Assembly: GCF_008757455.1 (NCBI RefSeq)
Contig: NZ_VCMV01000036.1
Span: forward strand, 1-57,476
DNA length: 57,476 bases
Origin: Microvirga brassicacearum
GTDB lineage: Bacteria; Pseudomonadota; Alphaproteobacteria; Rhizobiales; Beijerinckiaceae
Reading direction: 5' to 3'
Positions 16,635 to 24,172 of the stretch are shown one piece after another (positions within the stretch are counted from its first letter, which is position 1; every line of letters starts with the position of its first letter). Both the position numbers and the translations under genes were made by a program. The notes beneath the pieces were generated by a model, which did no database searches, was not told the DNA's origin, and saw nothing but the letters and a program-made list of their open reading frames with translations.

Positions 16635-17852
16635 ATGTCGAGCGCTGGAGCGCCCTGGCTTTCCATCGTCGGGATCGGCGAGGATGGCCGTGCCGGATTG
16701 TCGGCCGCGGCCCTCGCGGCCGTCGTGAATGCCGATTTCGTGGTCGGAGGCGCCCGGCATCTCGCGCTGGCGGCGCCGCTCAACGCCGAAACCGCGACGT
16801 GGTCGAACCCTATCGCGGAAACCTACCGGCTCATCCTTGCGCGCCGCCCGCAGCGCGTCTGCGTTCTCGCAACCGGAGACCCGTTCCATTTTGGCGTCGG
16901 GGCGGAACTGGCAAAGCTCGTTTCCCCTGAAGAACTGACCTGTTTCCCGCAGCCCTCGTCATTCAGCCTCGCGGCGGCGCGGCTCGGCTGGTCCCTTCCC
17001 GATTGCACCTGCGTCAGCCTGCACGGGCGCGCCTTCGAGCGTGTCATCCCGCACCTGCAGCCTGACACGCGCATGCTCGCGCTCTCGTGGGACGGTTCGA
17101 CGCCGGCGCGTCTGGCGGCACTGCTGCGCGAGCGCGGTTTCGGCGCCTCCCGCGTCACCGTGCTTGAGGCAATGGGAGGTCCCCGCGAGCAGATCAGGCA
17201 TGTGACGGCCGACGGGTTCGGTCTGAACGACATCGATCCGCTGAATGTTGTGGCGATCACCATCAGCGCCGCGCCGGATGCCCGCATCGTCACTCTCTCG
17301 CCCGGCCTCGACGATGGCTGGTTCGAGAACGATGGCCAATTGACGAAGGCCGATATGCGAGCAGTGACCCTCGCCGCATTGGCGCCGCGCGCGGGCGCGC
17401 TGTTGTGGGACGTGGGCGCGGGCGCCGGGTCCATCGCCATCGAGTGGATGCTGCGTCATGCCGCCAACCGGGCCATTGCGATCGAGTCGCATCCCGACCG
17501 CGCGGCGCGCATCATGCGTAACGCGCGCAATCTTGGCGTGCCCAACCTCAGTGTCGTGAACGGCAAGGCGCCCAAGGCCCTGCGCGATCTGCCTCAGCCC
17601 GATGCCGTCTTTATCGGCGGCGGCGGGTCGGAAGACGGCGTTTTTGACGCCTGCTGGAACGCGCTGAAACCGGGGGGACGGCTTGTGGTCAATGCCGTCA
17701 CGATCGAGACCGAGCGCGCAATCTTTGAATGGCACGCACGGCGTGGCGGTTCGCTCAAGCGCATTGCCCTTTCGCATCTCGAGCCGTTGGGCTCCATGCA
17801 TGGCTGGCGCACCGCAATGCCCGTCACACAATGGTCCGTGGTGAAGCCATGA
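16635..17852 (+). CDS. cobL: Precorrin-6Y C5,15-methyltransferase (decarboxylating) CobL
   Basis: Bifunctional enzyme of 405 residues that methylates C-5 and C-15 and decarboxylates the C-12 acetate, giving precorrin-8X. The N-terminal half is a tetrapyrrole methylase (SIVGIGEDGRAGLS, then ATGDPFHFGVGAEL). The C-terminal half is a class I methyltransferase with DVGAGAGSIAIEW near residue 260 and VFIGGGGSEDGVF near 323. The frame is open far upstream through antisense cobK, but homology begins at the ATG at 16635. Its TGA overlaps the cobE ATG. Confidence 0.95.
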   Translation: MSSAGAPWLSIVGIGEDGRAGLSAAALAAVVNADFVVGGARHLALAAPLNAETATWSNPIAETYRLILARRPQRVCVLATGDPFHFGVGAELAKLVSPEELTCFPQPSSFSLAAARLGWSLPDCTCVSLHGRAFERVIPHLQPDTRMLALSWDGSTPARLAALLRERGFGASRVTVLEAMGGPREQIRHVTADGFGLNDIDPLNVVAITISAAPDARIVTLSPGLDDGWFENDGQLTKADMRAVTLAALAPRAGALLWDVGAGAGSIAIEWMLRHAANRAIAIESHPDRAARIMRNARNLGVPNLSVVNGKAPKALRDLPQPDAVFIGGGGSEDGVFDACWNALKPGGRLVVNAVTIETERAIFEWHARRGGSLKRIALSHLEPLGSMHGWRTAMPVTQWSVVKP

Positions 17853-18232
17853 TCGTTGCGGGCATTGGGTTGCGGGCTGGCGCGTCGTGGCAGGAAGTGG
17901 TCGAATTGATCTCGCTCGCCGTGACGAAGGCCGCGTTATCCCTCGACGATATCGACCGCCTCGCAACGCTCGACATCCGCGCCGATGAGGCGGGATTCAC
18001 GACCGCCGCCCGGCACCTCAAGCTCCCTGCCATCGCGGTCCCGGCGGAGGCCATGCGCGCCATTGCGCCGAGCGTCCGCACTCATTCGTCCCGCGTGGAA
18101 GCGCTCCACGGTGTCGGCTCGGTCGCCGAGGCATCAGCGCTGGCGGCGGCGGGAAAAGACGCGCGCCTGCTCTTGCGGCGCATTGCTTCCACGCGCGTAA
18201 CGTGCGCGCTCGCGCAGGGAGTTTTTCCATGA
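17849..18232 (+). CDS. cobE: CobE (CbiG C-terminal-like) protein
   Basis: A 127-residue protein matching CobE, the stand-alone form of the CbiG C-terminal domain. It opens with [11 protein letters not shown] and contains a [13 protein letters not shown] segment and the [10 protein letters not shown] ending typical of the family. Biochemical role is not settled; an accessory role in the aerobic methylation sequence is assumed from context. ATG at 17849 overlaps the cobL stop, and its TGA overlaps the cobM start. Confidence 0.85.
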   Translation: MIVAGIGLRAGASWQEVVELISLAVTKAALSLDDIDRLATLDIRADEAGFTTAARHLKLPAIAVPAEAMRAIAPSVRTHSSRVEALHGVGSVAEASALAAAGKDARLLLRRIASTRVTCALAQGVFP

Positions 18233-19005
18233 CGGTTCATTTCATCGGCGCCGGACCCGGTGCGGCCGATCTCGTGACGGTGCGCGGGCGCAATCTCATC
18301 GCCGGCTGCCCGGTCTGCCTCTATGCGGGCTCGATCATCCCGCCCGAGATGCTGTCCTGGTGTCCGCCCGGCGCGCGCCTTATCGATACCGCGCCGCTCG
18401 ATCTCGACGCGATCATCGCGGAGCTGGTGCGCGCCCACGAGGCAGGACAGGACGTGGCGCGGCTCCAATCCGGCGATCTGTCGATCTGGAGCGCTGTCGG
18501 CGAGCAATTGCGCCGCCTCGACGCCTTGGACATTCCCTACACGCTGACCCCGGGCGTGCCGGCCTTCGCCGCCGCCGCCGCCGCCCTCGGTCGCGAATTG
18601 ACGCTGCCGGAGGTCGCCCAATCGGTCGTGCTGACGCGCACCTCGGGCCGTGCCTCCGCCATGCCGGAAACGGAAAGTCTCGCGGCGTTTGCGGCGACGC
18701 GGGCGACGCTCGCCATCCACCTGTCGATCCACGTGATCGACCGGGTGGTGAGCGAACTGACCCCCGCCTACGGCGCAGATTGCCCGGCGGCCGTGATCTG
18801 GCGCGCCTCGTGGCCCGACGAGCGTGTGCTGAGGGCGACGCTGGGCGAGATCGCCGCCCTCGTCAAAGCGGCAAACCTTGAGCGCACCGCCCTGATCCTC
18901 GTCGGCCGGGCACTCGGCGCGAAGGCGTTTCGCGAGAGCGCGCTCTATTCGGCCGGATACGACCGCCGCTTTCGGCCCGGCGCTGCCGAAGGATCGGGCG
19001 CATGA
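18229..19005 (+). CDS. cobM: Precorrin-4 C11-methyltransferase CobM
   Basis: Methylates precorrin-4 at C-11 to precorrin-5 using SAM. 258 residues. Motifs [16 protein letters not shown] at the N-terminus, [12 protein letters not shown] near residue 81, and [15 protein letters not shown] near 104. The ATG at 18229 has AGGGA upstream. 4-nt overlap with cobE before it, and 4-nt overlap with a 30-codon ORF after it. Confidence 0.95.
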   Translation: MTVHFIGAGPGAADLVTVRGRNLIAGCPVCLYAGSIIPPEMLSWCPPGARLIDTAPLDLDAIIAELVRAHEAGQDVARLQSGDLSIWSAVGEQLRRLDALDIPYTLTPGVPAFAAAAAALGRELTLPEVAQSVVLTRTSGRASAMPETESLAAFAATRATLAIHLSIHVIDRVVSELTPAYGADCPAAVIWRASWPDERVLRATLGEIAALVKAANLERTALILVGRALGAKAFRESALYSAGYDRRFRPGAAEGSGA

Positions 19006-19094
19006 AGACCGAGCCGAGGTTTGCAGGGCGACCCGTTTCGTCCATACCTTTTTCCGAAACAGAGACCCGCCGCGCCGAGGAAAATCTGACGTGA
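19002..19094 (+). CDS. Candidate 30-residue linking ORF between cobM and cobA
   Basis: A short frame of 30 codons begins with ATG overlapping the cobM TGA (ATGA) and ends with a TGA overlapping the cobA GTG (GTGA). The product would be polar and charged, rich in Arg, Glu, Ser and Thr, with no motif. The double overlap is the arrangement used throughout this operon, so the ORF may be translated and may carry ribosomes from cobM to cobA. It also contains the GAGGAA ribosome binding site of cobA. It may equally be a chance frame. Confidence 0.4.
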   Translation: MKTEPRFAGRPVSSIPFSETETRRAEENLT

Positions 19095-19882
19095 GCATGA
19101 CCCATCTCTCGCCATCGTTCGAACCAGGCACGGTCTGGCTTGTCGGCGCGGGCCCAGGCGATCCCGGCCTGTTGACCCTTCATGGGGCGAACGCACTGGC
19201 TGCTGCCGATGTGATCGTCCACGACGCGCTGGTGGATTCCCGCATTCTCGCCCTCGCCCGCCCCGACGCGGTCCTCGAAAATGCCGGCAAGCGCGGCGGT
19301 CGCGCCTCCGTCGCCCAGACGGACATCACCGACCGGCTGATCGCGCTGGCGAAAGCCGGGCGGCGCGTGCTGCGCCTGAAAGGCGGCGACCCGTTCATCT
19401 TCGGACGCGGCGGCGAAGAGGCGCTGGCGCTGACCGAAGCAGGCATCTTTTTCCGGATCATTCCCGGCGTCTCGAGTGGCCTCGCGTCGCTTGCCATCCA
19501 CGGCATTCCCGCAACCACCCGCGACACCAACCAGGCGGTCATCCTCGCCACCGGCCATTGCGCCGAAGGACACCGAACCGACTGGGCGGCCTTGGCCCGC
19601 GCCGGCGTCCCGATCGTGCTCTACATGGCGGTCACCAATGTGGTGTCGATCGTCGCGGAATTGATCGAAGGCGGTCTCGATGCCGCAACGCCGGTCCTGA
19701 TCGTCTGTGCGGCGACGACGGCGGATGAGGCGATCGTGGAAGCGCGCCTCGGCGAACTCCCGCGTCTCTCCGGCGAGGGGGCGCTCCGTTCCCCGGCCAT
19801 TCTCGTCATCGGGGCGATTGCGGCCTTCAGGTCGCAGATCCAAAGCCATCTCCTCGACCTTCGCTCGGAAGTGGCTGCGTGA
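19091..19882 (+). CDS. cobA: Uroporphyrinogen-III C-methyltransferase CobA (SUMT)
   Basis: Methylates uroporphyrinogen III at C-2 and C-7 to precorrin-2, the entry to cobalamin and siroheme. 263 residues, a single-domain SUMT without the CysG oxidase/ferrochelatase part. Motifs VGAGPGDPGLLTLHG, VHDALV and RLKGGDPFIFGRGGEE are intact, as is GVSSGLASLAIHGIPATTR. GTG start at 19091 with AGGAA 8 nt upstream; an ATG two codons on is less well spaced. Overlaps cobB by 4 nt. Confidence 0.95.
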   Translation: MSMTHLSPSFEPGTVWLVGAGPGDPGLLTLHGANALAAADVIVHDALVDSRILALARPDAVLENAGKRGGRASVAQTDITDRLIALAKAGRRVLRLKGGDPFIFGRGGEEALALTEAGIFFRIIPGVSSGLASLAIHGIPATTRDTNQAVILATGHCAEGHRTDWAALARAGVPIVLYMAVTNVVSIVAELIEGGLDAATPVLIVCAATTADEAIVEARLGELPRLSGEGALRSPAILVIGAIAAFRSQIQSHLLDLRSEVAA

Positions 19883-21195
19883 TCGACAGGCTCGCTCCCG
19901 GCTTGCTCGTCGCCGCGCCCCGTTCGGGTTCCGGCAAGACGACCGTCACCCTAGGTCTCCAGCGGGCGCTTCGGCGTCGCGGAGTGCGGGTGCGCGGGGC
20001 CAAGAGCGGGCCGGACTACATCGACCCGGCCTTTCACGCGGCGGCGACCGGCGAAATCAGCCTGAATCTCGATAGTTTTGCGATGGACGACGGGCTGTTC
20101 CACGCACTCGCCGCGCGCTCGGCGACCGGCGCGGACCTCGTCATCGCCGAGGGGTCGATGGGTCTCTACGACGGCATCGAGGGCGAGATCGGACGGACCG
20201 GCGCGAGCGCCGATGTCGCGGCGCGTTTCGGCTGGCCGGTGCTGCTCGTTTTGGACGTGTCGGGACAGGCGCAGTCCGCCGCCGCCATCGCGCTCGGCTG
20301 CGCGCAATACGATCCCCGCATCACCATCATGGGCGTCGTGCTCAATCAGGTGGCGAGCGAACGTCATCGCCGGCTGGCCACCGACGGCATGGAACGGATC
20401 GGGCTTCCGGTTCTAGGTGCGCTCCCGCGCGATTCCTCCATCGCCCTCCCGGAACGTCATCTCGGATTGGTGCAGGCCGGTGAGACCGCCGACCTCGAAC
20501 GGCGGCTCGACGATCTTGCCGACAGGATCGAAAAGGCCATCGATCTCGACCGGGTGGTGGCGATGGCGCGCACCACCTTGGAACCGGCGACCGGGCCTTG
20601 CCCGGCGCTTGCCCCTCCGGGCCAGAGAATTGCGCTGGCGCGCGACGAGGCGTTCTCGTTCGTCTATCCGCATATCCTGCAGGGATGGCGGGAGGCCGGC
20701 GCCGAAATCGTGCCGTTCTCGCCCATGGCCGATGAGGCTCCGCCTGTGGGTTGCGACGCGTGCTGGCTGCCCGGCGGCTATCCCGAACTTCACGCCGGAC
20801 GCCTTGCCGCCTCGCACCGCTTTCTCGAGGGCCTGCGCGCTTTCAGTGCCCGTCACCCGGTCCATGGGGAATGCGGCGGCTACATGGTGCTCGGGCACAG
20901 CATCGAGGACGGCAGCGGTGCGCGCCACACGATGGCGGGCCTGCTCCCGGTCGCGACGAGCTACGCGAAGCGAAGGCTCCATCTCGGCTACCGGGTCGCA
21001 ACGCCGCGTGACGATGGCCCGCTTGGCAAGAAGGGCGCGCGGCTCGTGGGACACGAATTTCATTACGCGTCGATCGTCAGTCAGGATGTGAGCAATTTCG
21101 CCGATGTCACTGATGCGACCGGCGTTTCTCTCGGGGTTGCGGGTCATCGCAACGGCCAGGTGACGGGGACCTTCTTTCACATCCTTGCCGGATGA
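19879..21195 (+). CDS. cobB: Hydrogenobyrinic acid a,c-diamide synthase CobB
   Basis: Glutamine-dependent amidation of the a and c carboxylates of hydrogenobyrinic acid using ATP. 438 residues. The N-terminal P-loop is APRSGSGKTTVT (residues 11-22). The C-terminal class I glutamine amidotransferase-like domain has the nucleophile Cys in HGECGGYMVLG (about residue 333). Within CobB/CobQ this architecture without the longer CobQ linker indicates CobB. Last gene of the plus-strand cob series; abuts the minus-strand gene at 21196. Confidence 0.95.
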   Translation: MIDRLAPGLLVAAPRSGSGKTTVTLGLQRALRRRGVRVRGAKSGPDYIDPAFHAAATGEISLNLDSFAMDDGLFHALAARSATGADLVIAEGSMGLYDGIEGEIGRTGASADVAARFGWPVLLVLDVSGQAQSAAAIALGCAQYDPRITIMGVVLNQVASERHRRLATDGMERIGLPVLGALPRDSSIALPERHLGLVQAGETADLERRLDDLADRIEKAIDLDRVVAMARTTLEPATGPCPALAPPGQRIALARDEAFSFVYPHILQGWREAGAEIVPFSPMADEAPPVGCDACWLPGGYPELHAGRLAASHRFLEGLRAFSARHPVHGECGGYMVLGHSIEDGSGARHTMAGLLPVATSYAKRRLHLGYRVATPRDDGPLGKKGARLVGHEFHYASIVSQDVSNFADVTDATGVSLGVAGHRNGQVTGTFFHILAG

Positions 21196-21483
21196 TCATG
21201 TGGCTCCCGGCGGCGCGAAGAAACAGATGATGCTCTTGTCCTTGCGCTCGCACAGGTGAAACTTTGCGTCGGGAGAGAGTTGCGCCGTCTCCCGCTTGAT
21301 GAGTCGGCCGTCCCAAAGCTTGAAGCCGTACGGCACCTCCAGAACTGTCTCGCCGCGCTCGTCGAGAAGTTCGTGGCAATCCTGTTCGCTGCAGCACCAC
21401 AGCGGATACCAGTCATGCGCTTCTCCGGAAGTATCGCTCAGCAGGCAGGCGACGAAAGCGGCGGAAAAGATAAGTGAACGCAT
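21196..21483 (-). CDS. Small exported Cys-rich protein
   Basis: A 95-residue protein with a signal peptide (MRSLIFSAAFVACLLS) and a mature part that opens HDWYPLWCCSEQDC and has further cysteines in HLCERKDKSIICFF. The even number of clustered Cys suggests disulfides or a metal site in the periplasm. Similar HDWYP/CC proteins occur in alphaproteobacteria without known function. The ATG at 21483 was chosen as the start of the signal peptide; the frame is open to 21549. It follows cbtA but lies after a strong terminator, so is probably transcribed on its own. Confidence 0.65.
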   Translation of the reverse strand: MRSLIFSAAFVACLLSDTSGEAHDWYPLWCCSEQDCHELLDERGETVLEVPYGFKLWDGRLIKRETAQLSPDAKFHLCERKDKSIICFFAPPGAT

Positions 21484-21587
21484 CACCGGCACCTCGCGAC
21501 GAAGTCGATCATTATCTCCAACGATAAGGAGGGCCGCCGGGTCCCTCACCGGAGGAGGTTGCGGCAGCGTTCCTGCGACGAGCGCAA

Positions 21588-21618
21588 GTAAAAAAGCCGG
21601 AGCCGTGAAGGCCCCGGC
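21588..21618 (-). terminator. Intrinsic terminator of cbtBA
   Basis: Read on the minus strand: GCCGGGGCC, loop TTCAC, GGCTCCGGC, then TTTTTT. A 9-bp stem (one G-U pair) at 21596-21604 and 21610-21618 followed by six T. It lies 22 nt beyond the cbtA stop. Confidence 0.85.
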
Positions 21619-21639
21619 CGATCGATCGATGATCCGGCG

Positions 21640-22365
21640 TTATGCGGGCTGCATGAACCGCGAGCGGATGAATCCGGCAGCGCCACCCAGCAGCACCCAG
21701 AACACGAGGCTGACCATCGACGCCATCACGACGAAGTCATGGGCGAGCGTTTCGGGAACCGCCGTATCGAAGCTTGCCGGCTTGGGGGCACCGACAAGGT
21801 GGGGAACGACGATCAGCGCCACCGCCAGAACTCCCAGCGGCAAGGCACGCGTGAAGGCGAGCAGCGCCAATCCGGCAGCAGTCGCCGCGGCGGTTGCGAC
21901 CCACCAGACCTGCCTTGCCTCGAGATCCGCCGCCGGCATACCCGGCAGTTCGGGAGGCAGGCCGAGGCCGGGCGCAAGCGTAAAGACCGCAAAGCCCGCG
22001 AGGCCCCAGAACACGCCTTGGCGCCAACCGGCCAATCCCCCGGCAAACTCGGATGCGGTCACGAGAAGAATCGCGAAGCCGATCGCCGTGACGATGTTGG
22101 CGAGGGCCGTGAACGCGGATCTCTCGAACCCGTCCGCCGGGGCCCAGGCTTCCTCGTCATGCGCATGCGAATGGGCGGCAACCGCCGCCCCGTCGCTGGT
22201 CTGCACGGCGGGGCCGTGATCGTGCGCGGCCGGCGCCGCATTCTCGTAGGTTTCGGCCTGCAGGATCAGCGGAACGGTACCGGCATATTGCATGCCGGTC
22301 ATGGCGAGGCCGGCGACGAGCCCGGCCAGCGCCGAGACGAAGACGATGTTGCGAAAGAGACTCAT
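21640..22365 (-). CDS. cbtA: Cobalt transporter membrane subunit CbtA
   Basis: Predicted cobalt transporter subunit, 241 residues with about five membrane segments (first near VFVSALAGLVAGLAMTG). Between the first and second segments is a His-rich loop (AAPAAHDHGP, then AAHSHAHDEE) that could bind cobalt at the periplasmic face. CbtA families are known for this arrangement and for control by B12 riboswitches. The ATG at 22365 begins the conserved MSLFRNIVFVSAL. It follows cbtB by 10 nt. Confidence 0.9.
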   Translation of the reverse strand: MSLFRNIVFVSALAGLVAGLAMTGMQYAGTVPLILQAETYENAAPAAHDHGPAVQTSDGAAVAAHSHAHDEEAWAPADGFERSAFTALANIVTAIGFAILLVTASEFAGGLAGWRQGVFWGLAGFAVFTLAPGLGLPPELPGMPAADLEARQVWWVATAAATAAGLALLAFTRALPLGVLAVALIVVPHLVGAPKPASFDTAVPETLAHDFVVMASMVSLVFWVLLGGAAGFIRSRFMQPA

Positions 22366-22375
22366 GCCGCCTGCC

Positions 22376-22561
22376 TCAATGGCAGGGGAAGGCGAGCGAA
22401 TGCCGCGCATCATGAGCCGCGTTGTGCACAGCGCTGATATGCGAGAATCCCGCGAAGCCGACAATGAAAAGGCCGAAAAATGCGGCGAGCCCCAGTTGGG
22501 TCAATCGCGAGGCCGATGTCACGCCCGCGGCAAGCGGCAAGGTCGTTGGATTGGTCGTCAT
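22376..22561 (-). CDS. cbtB: Cobalt transporter small subunit CbtB
   Basis: A 61-residue partner of CbtA with one membrane segment (LGLAAFFGLFIVGFAGFS) and a His-rich C-terminus (HNAAHDARHSLAFPCH) ending in the family's Cys-His, a likely metal ligand set. Two adjacent ATG codons (22564 and 22561) follow AAAGGA; the second has the better spacing. Directly downstream of the second cobalamin riboswitch by about 50 nt and 10 nt before cbtA. Confidence 0.92.
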   Translation of the reverse strand: MTTNPTTLPLAAGVTSASRLTQLGLAAFFGLFIVGFAGFSHISAVHNAAHDARHSLAFPCH

Positions 22562-22611
22562 CATGTTCCTTTCACCCTCCACCCGAGGGCTCATCAAGAG
22601 TTCTTACGATG

Positions 22612-22785
22612 TCGGCAGGTTTCCTGGCTCACGGATCGACGCGTCTCCTCTGCCTTCCCAGGAAAAGTCCCAGTGGCAGTATCGAGGAGCGCTCTCCGCC
22701 TACAGTTGCGGGGGCAGCCATGGCTTTGGGCGAGAGGCCCGTACCGTGTTCCCTTTTCATTCTTGAGGGATCCGACCACACAGGT
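22612..22785 (-). promoter_or_regulatory. Cobalamin riboswitch upstream of cbtBA
   Basis: On the minus strand the conserved elements appear in order: AAAAGGGAAC (about 22757-22748), GCTGCCCCCGCAACTGTAGG (B12 box, about 22717-22699), GCCACTGGGA, GGGAAGGC, and GAGCCAGGAAACCTGCC (22629-22613). It should repress the cobalt transporter when B12 is sufficient, in parallel with the riboswitch at 7436. Confidence 0.95.
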
Positions 22786-22845
22786 ATAGATGCCCTCCCT
22801 CGCACCGCCAACCAAAAGATTGGCTCGTGCACCGGCCTCTGCGGC

Positions 22846-23118
22846 TTACGCGCTTTCCGTCGGCGCTCGCCTGAGATCCCGGCTCGTGAGGTGGAAGTTG
22901 GAATGGGCCGGAAGCCCTTTGCGGCCGGCTTTTGCGCGCGCCGCATCGTTGAACCGCGCGCGATGCTCGCGGAAATACGCCAGGCAGATTTCGGGCGACA
23001 GCCGTGCGCCCACGAGCGCGCGGAAGGCGAGCCGATGGACGACGCAGAGGCCGTTATGGCCGTCGGGACGGAAGGCAAGGGAATCGATGTCCTCCCGCCA
23101 CATGCCTTCGTCGCTCAC
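22846..23118 (-). CDS. Conserved hypothetical protein (possibly DUF1488-like)
   Basis: A 90-residue soluble protein from a GTG start at 23118 with GGGG upstream; an ATG five codons on is an alternative. The pattern FRPDGHNGLCVVHRLAFRAL followed by a basic helical tail resembles short DUF1488-like proteins, but the resemblance is loose. It lies just upstream of the cbtBA riboswitch on the same strand. Function unknown. Confidence 0.55.
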   Translation of the reverse strand: MSDEGMWREDIDSLAFRPDGHNGLCVVHRLAFRALVGARLSPEICLAYFREHRARFNDAARAKAGRKGLPAHSNFHLTSRDLRRAPTESA

Positions 23119-23243
23119 CGTTACGTCCCCTGCCCTTGACTCTGCCCGGCAAGCTATACCTCATCGGAAAGAAATCGATGCGCCCGATCGGTCGGGTTCA
23201 GCGTTGGATATATCCGCCGGCGATCTCACTGAAAGGAAATCCT

Positions 23244-23540
23244 GTGTTCACTCTCACAATCAGCGACAAGGCTGTGGCCGTCACCAATGCCACTGAGGAT
23301 GAAGCGCGCGAACTTTTCATGAGCGAGGACTTCAAGGACGATCTCAAGACGCTCGAAACCGAGGGCGCACCGCTCTGGGACGGCTTCGCCACCCTCGCCC
23401 TGCGACCCGCCACCGACCTCGAGATCACCGAATTCGAGGAGGCCGACGTGGACGAGGAAGGCGAGGAGGATGCCGAAGACGACGACAGCCCCCTGATCAT
23501 GTTCCTGGTCGACGTGACGGATCCCGACGACGAGGAATAA
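23244..23540 (+). CDS. Small very acidic hypothetical protein
   Basis: A 98-residue protein whose last third is almost all Asp and Glu (EEADVDEEGEEDAEDDD, then DVTDPDDEE). The N-terminal part (FTLTISDKAVAVTNAT) looks like a small beta domain. The GTG at 23244 has AAGGAA at 6 nt and is preferred to the open frame upstream. No family recognised; the acidic tail might bind cations or basic partners. Confidence 0.6.
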   Translation: MFTLTISDKAVAVTNATEDEARELFMSEDFKDDLKTLETEGAPLWDGFATLALRPATDLEITEFEEADVDEEGEEDAEDDDSPLIMFLVDVTDPDDEE

Positions 23541-23888
23541 GATTCTCATGGGTGTGCGGAATCTGCCTCCTCCTGAGAGGCTGGCCAGCGTTTGGCGACG
23601 GAAGTCCACCTCATCCTGAGGAGGCCGAAAGGCCGTCTCGAAGGCTCATCCAGTGGCCGCTGGAGACGCCTCGTGCTTCGAGACAGGCCTTCGGCCTTCC
23701 TCAGCATGAGGCTGTGGGGGTGCAGCTTCACCGGCGTCCGCAACGGTGGATCAGATAGCTGCCGCGCCTCATCCTGAGGAGCCGCGAAGCGGCGTCTCGA
23801 AGGATCGTCCAGTAAATCTCTGGAAGCGCCTTGTGCTGCAAGATCGACGTATCGGCCTTCCGCATGAGGCTCCCGGTGGCCAATCCCT
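23541..23888. repeat. Palindromic repeat C array
   Basis: Two composite units fill most of this gene-free stretch, at 23609-23710 and 23767-23869. Each starts CCTCATCCTGAGGAG, passes through a GTCTCGAAGG motif, then runs to a partial inverted copy ending CATGAGG. They are convergent palindromes typical of intergenic repeats in Hyphomicrobiales. No ORF with coding character is visible here. Confidence 0.8.
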
Positions 23889-24083
23889 TCACGCCGGCGG
23901 CGACCCGTCCTTGACCATGCTCCTGATCCCCTCGCGAAGTTGCGGCGTGTCCTGTTCCCTGTGCACGGCAACCGCATGCAGGACGGCGGCATCCACCACC
24001 TCGTCGGCGGTATCGGCCACGATCGCGACGGAACATTTCACGTCGCTGGAGATCTCGCGGCAATCGATGAACTTTCGGCCCAT
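23889..24083 (-). CDS. DUF1059 family small protein
   Basis: A 64-residue protein with the DUF1059 layout: RKFIDCREI, then a Cys (SDVKCSVAIVADT), then EVVDAAVLHAVAVHRE with paired histidines. A near-perfect Shine-Dalgarno (AAGGAGGG) precedes the ATG at 24083. The conserved Cys and His may bind a metal, but the family's role is unknown. Confidence 0.8.
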   Translation of the reverse strand: MGRKFIDCREISSDVKCSVAIVADTADEVVDAAVLHAVAVHREQDTPQLREGIRSMVKDGSPPA

Positions 24084-24172
24084 GGGTCCCTCCTTGGTCT
24101 CAAGGATTTCAATCCGATGCCGTTGCCACGACTGCCCCCATTCTAGGCCCGACGCGCACCGGAGACGAGCCC

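Noticed and set aside
15069..16889. 606-codon minus-strand frame spanning cobJ-cobL
   Set aside because: It covers antisense of three certain genes in another frame from cobK and has no domain.
23541..23888. Possible CRISPR array or phage attachment site in the repeat-rich stretch
   Set aside because: Units are palindromic, degenerate and unevenly spaced, match intergenic repeats elsewhere in the window, and have no cas or integrase genes nearby.
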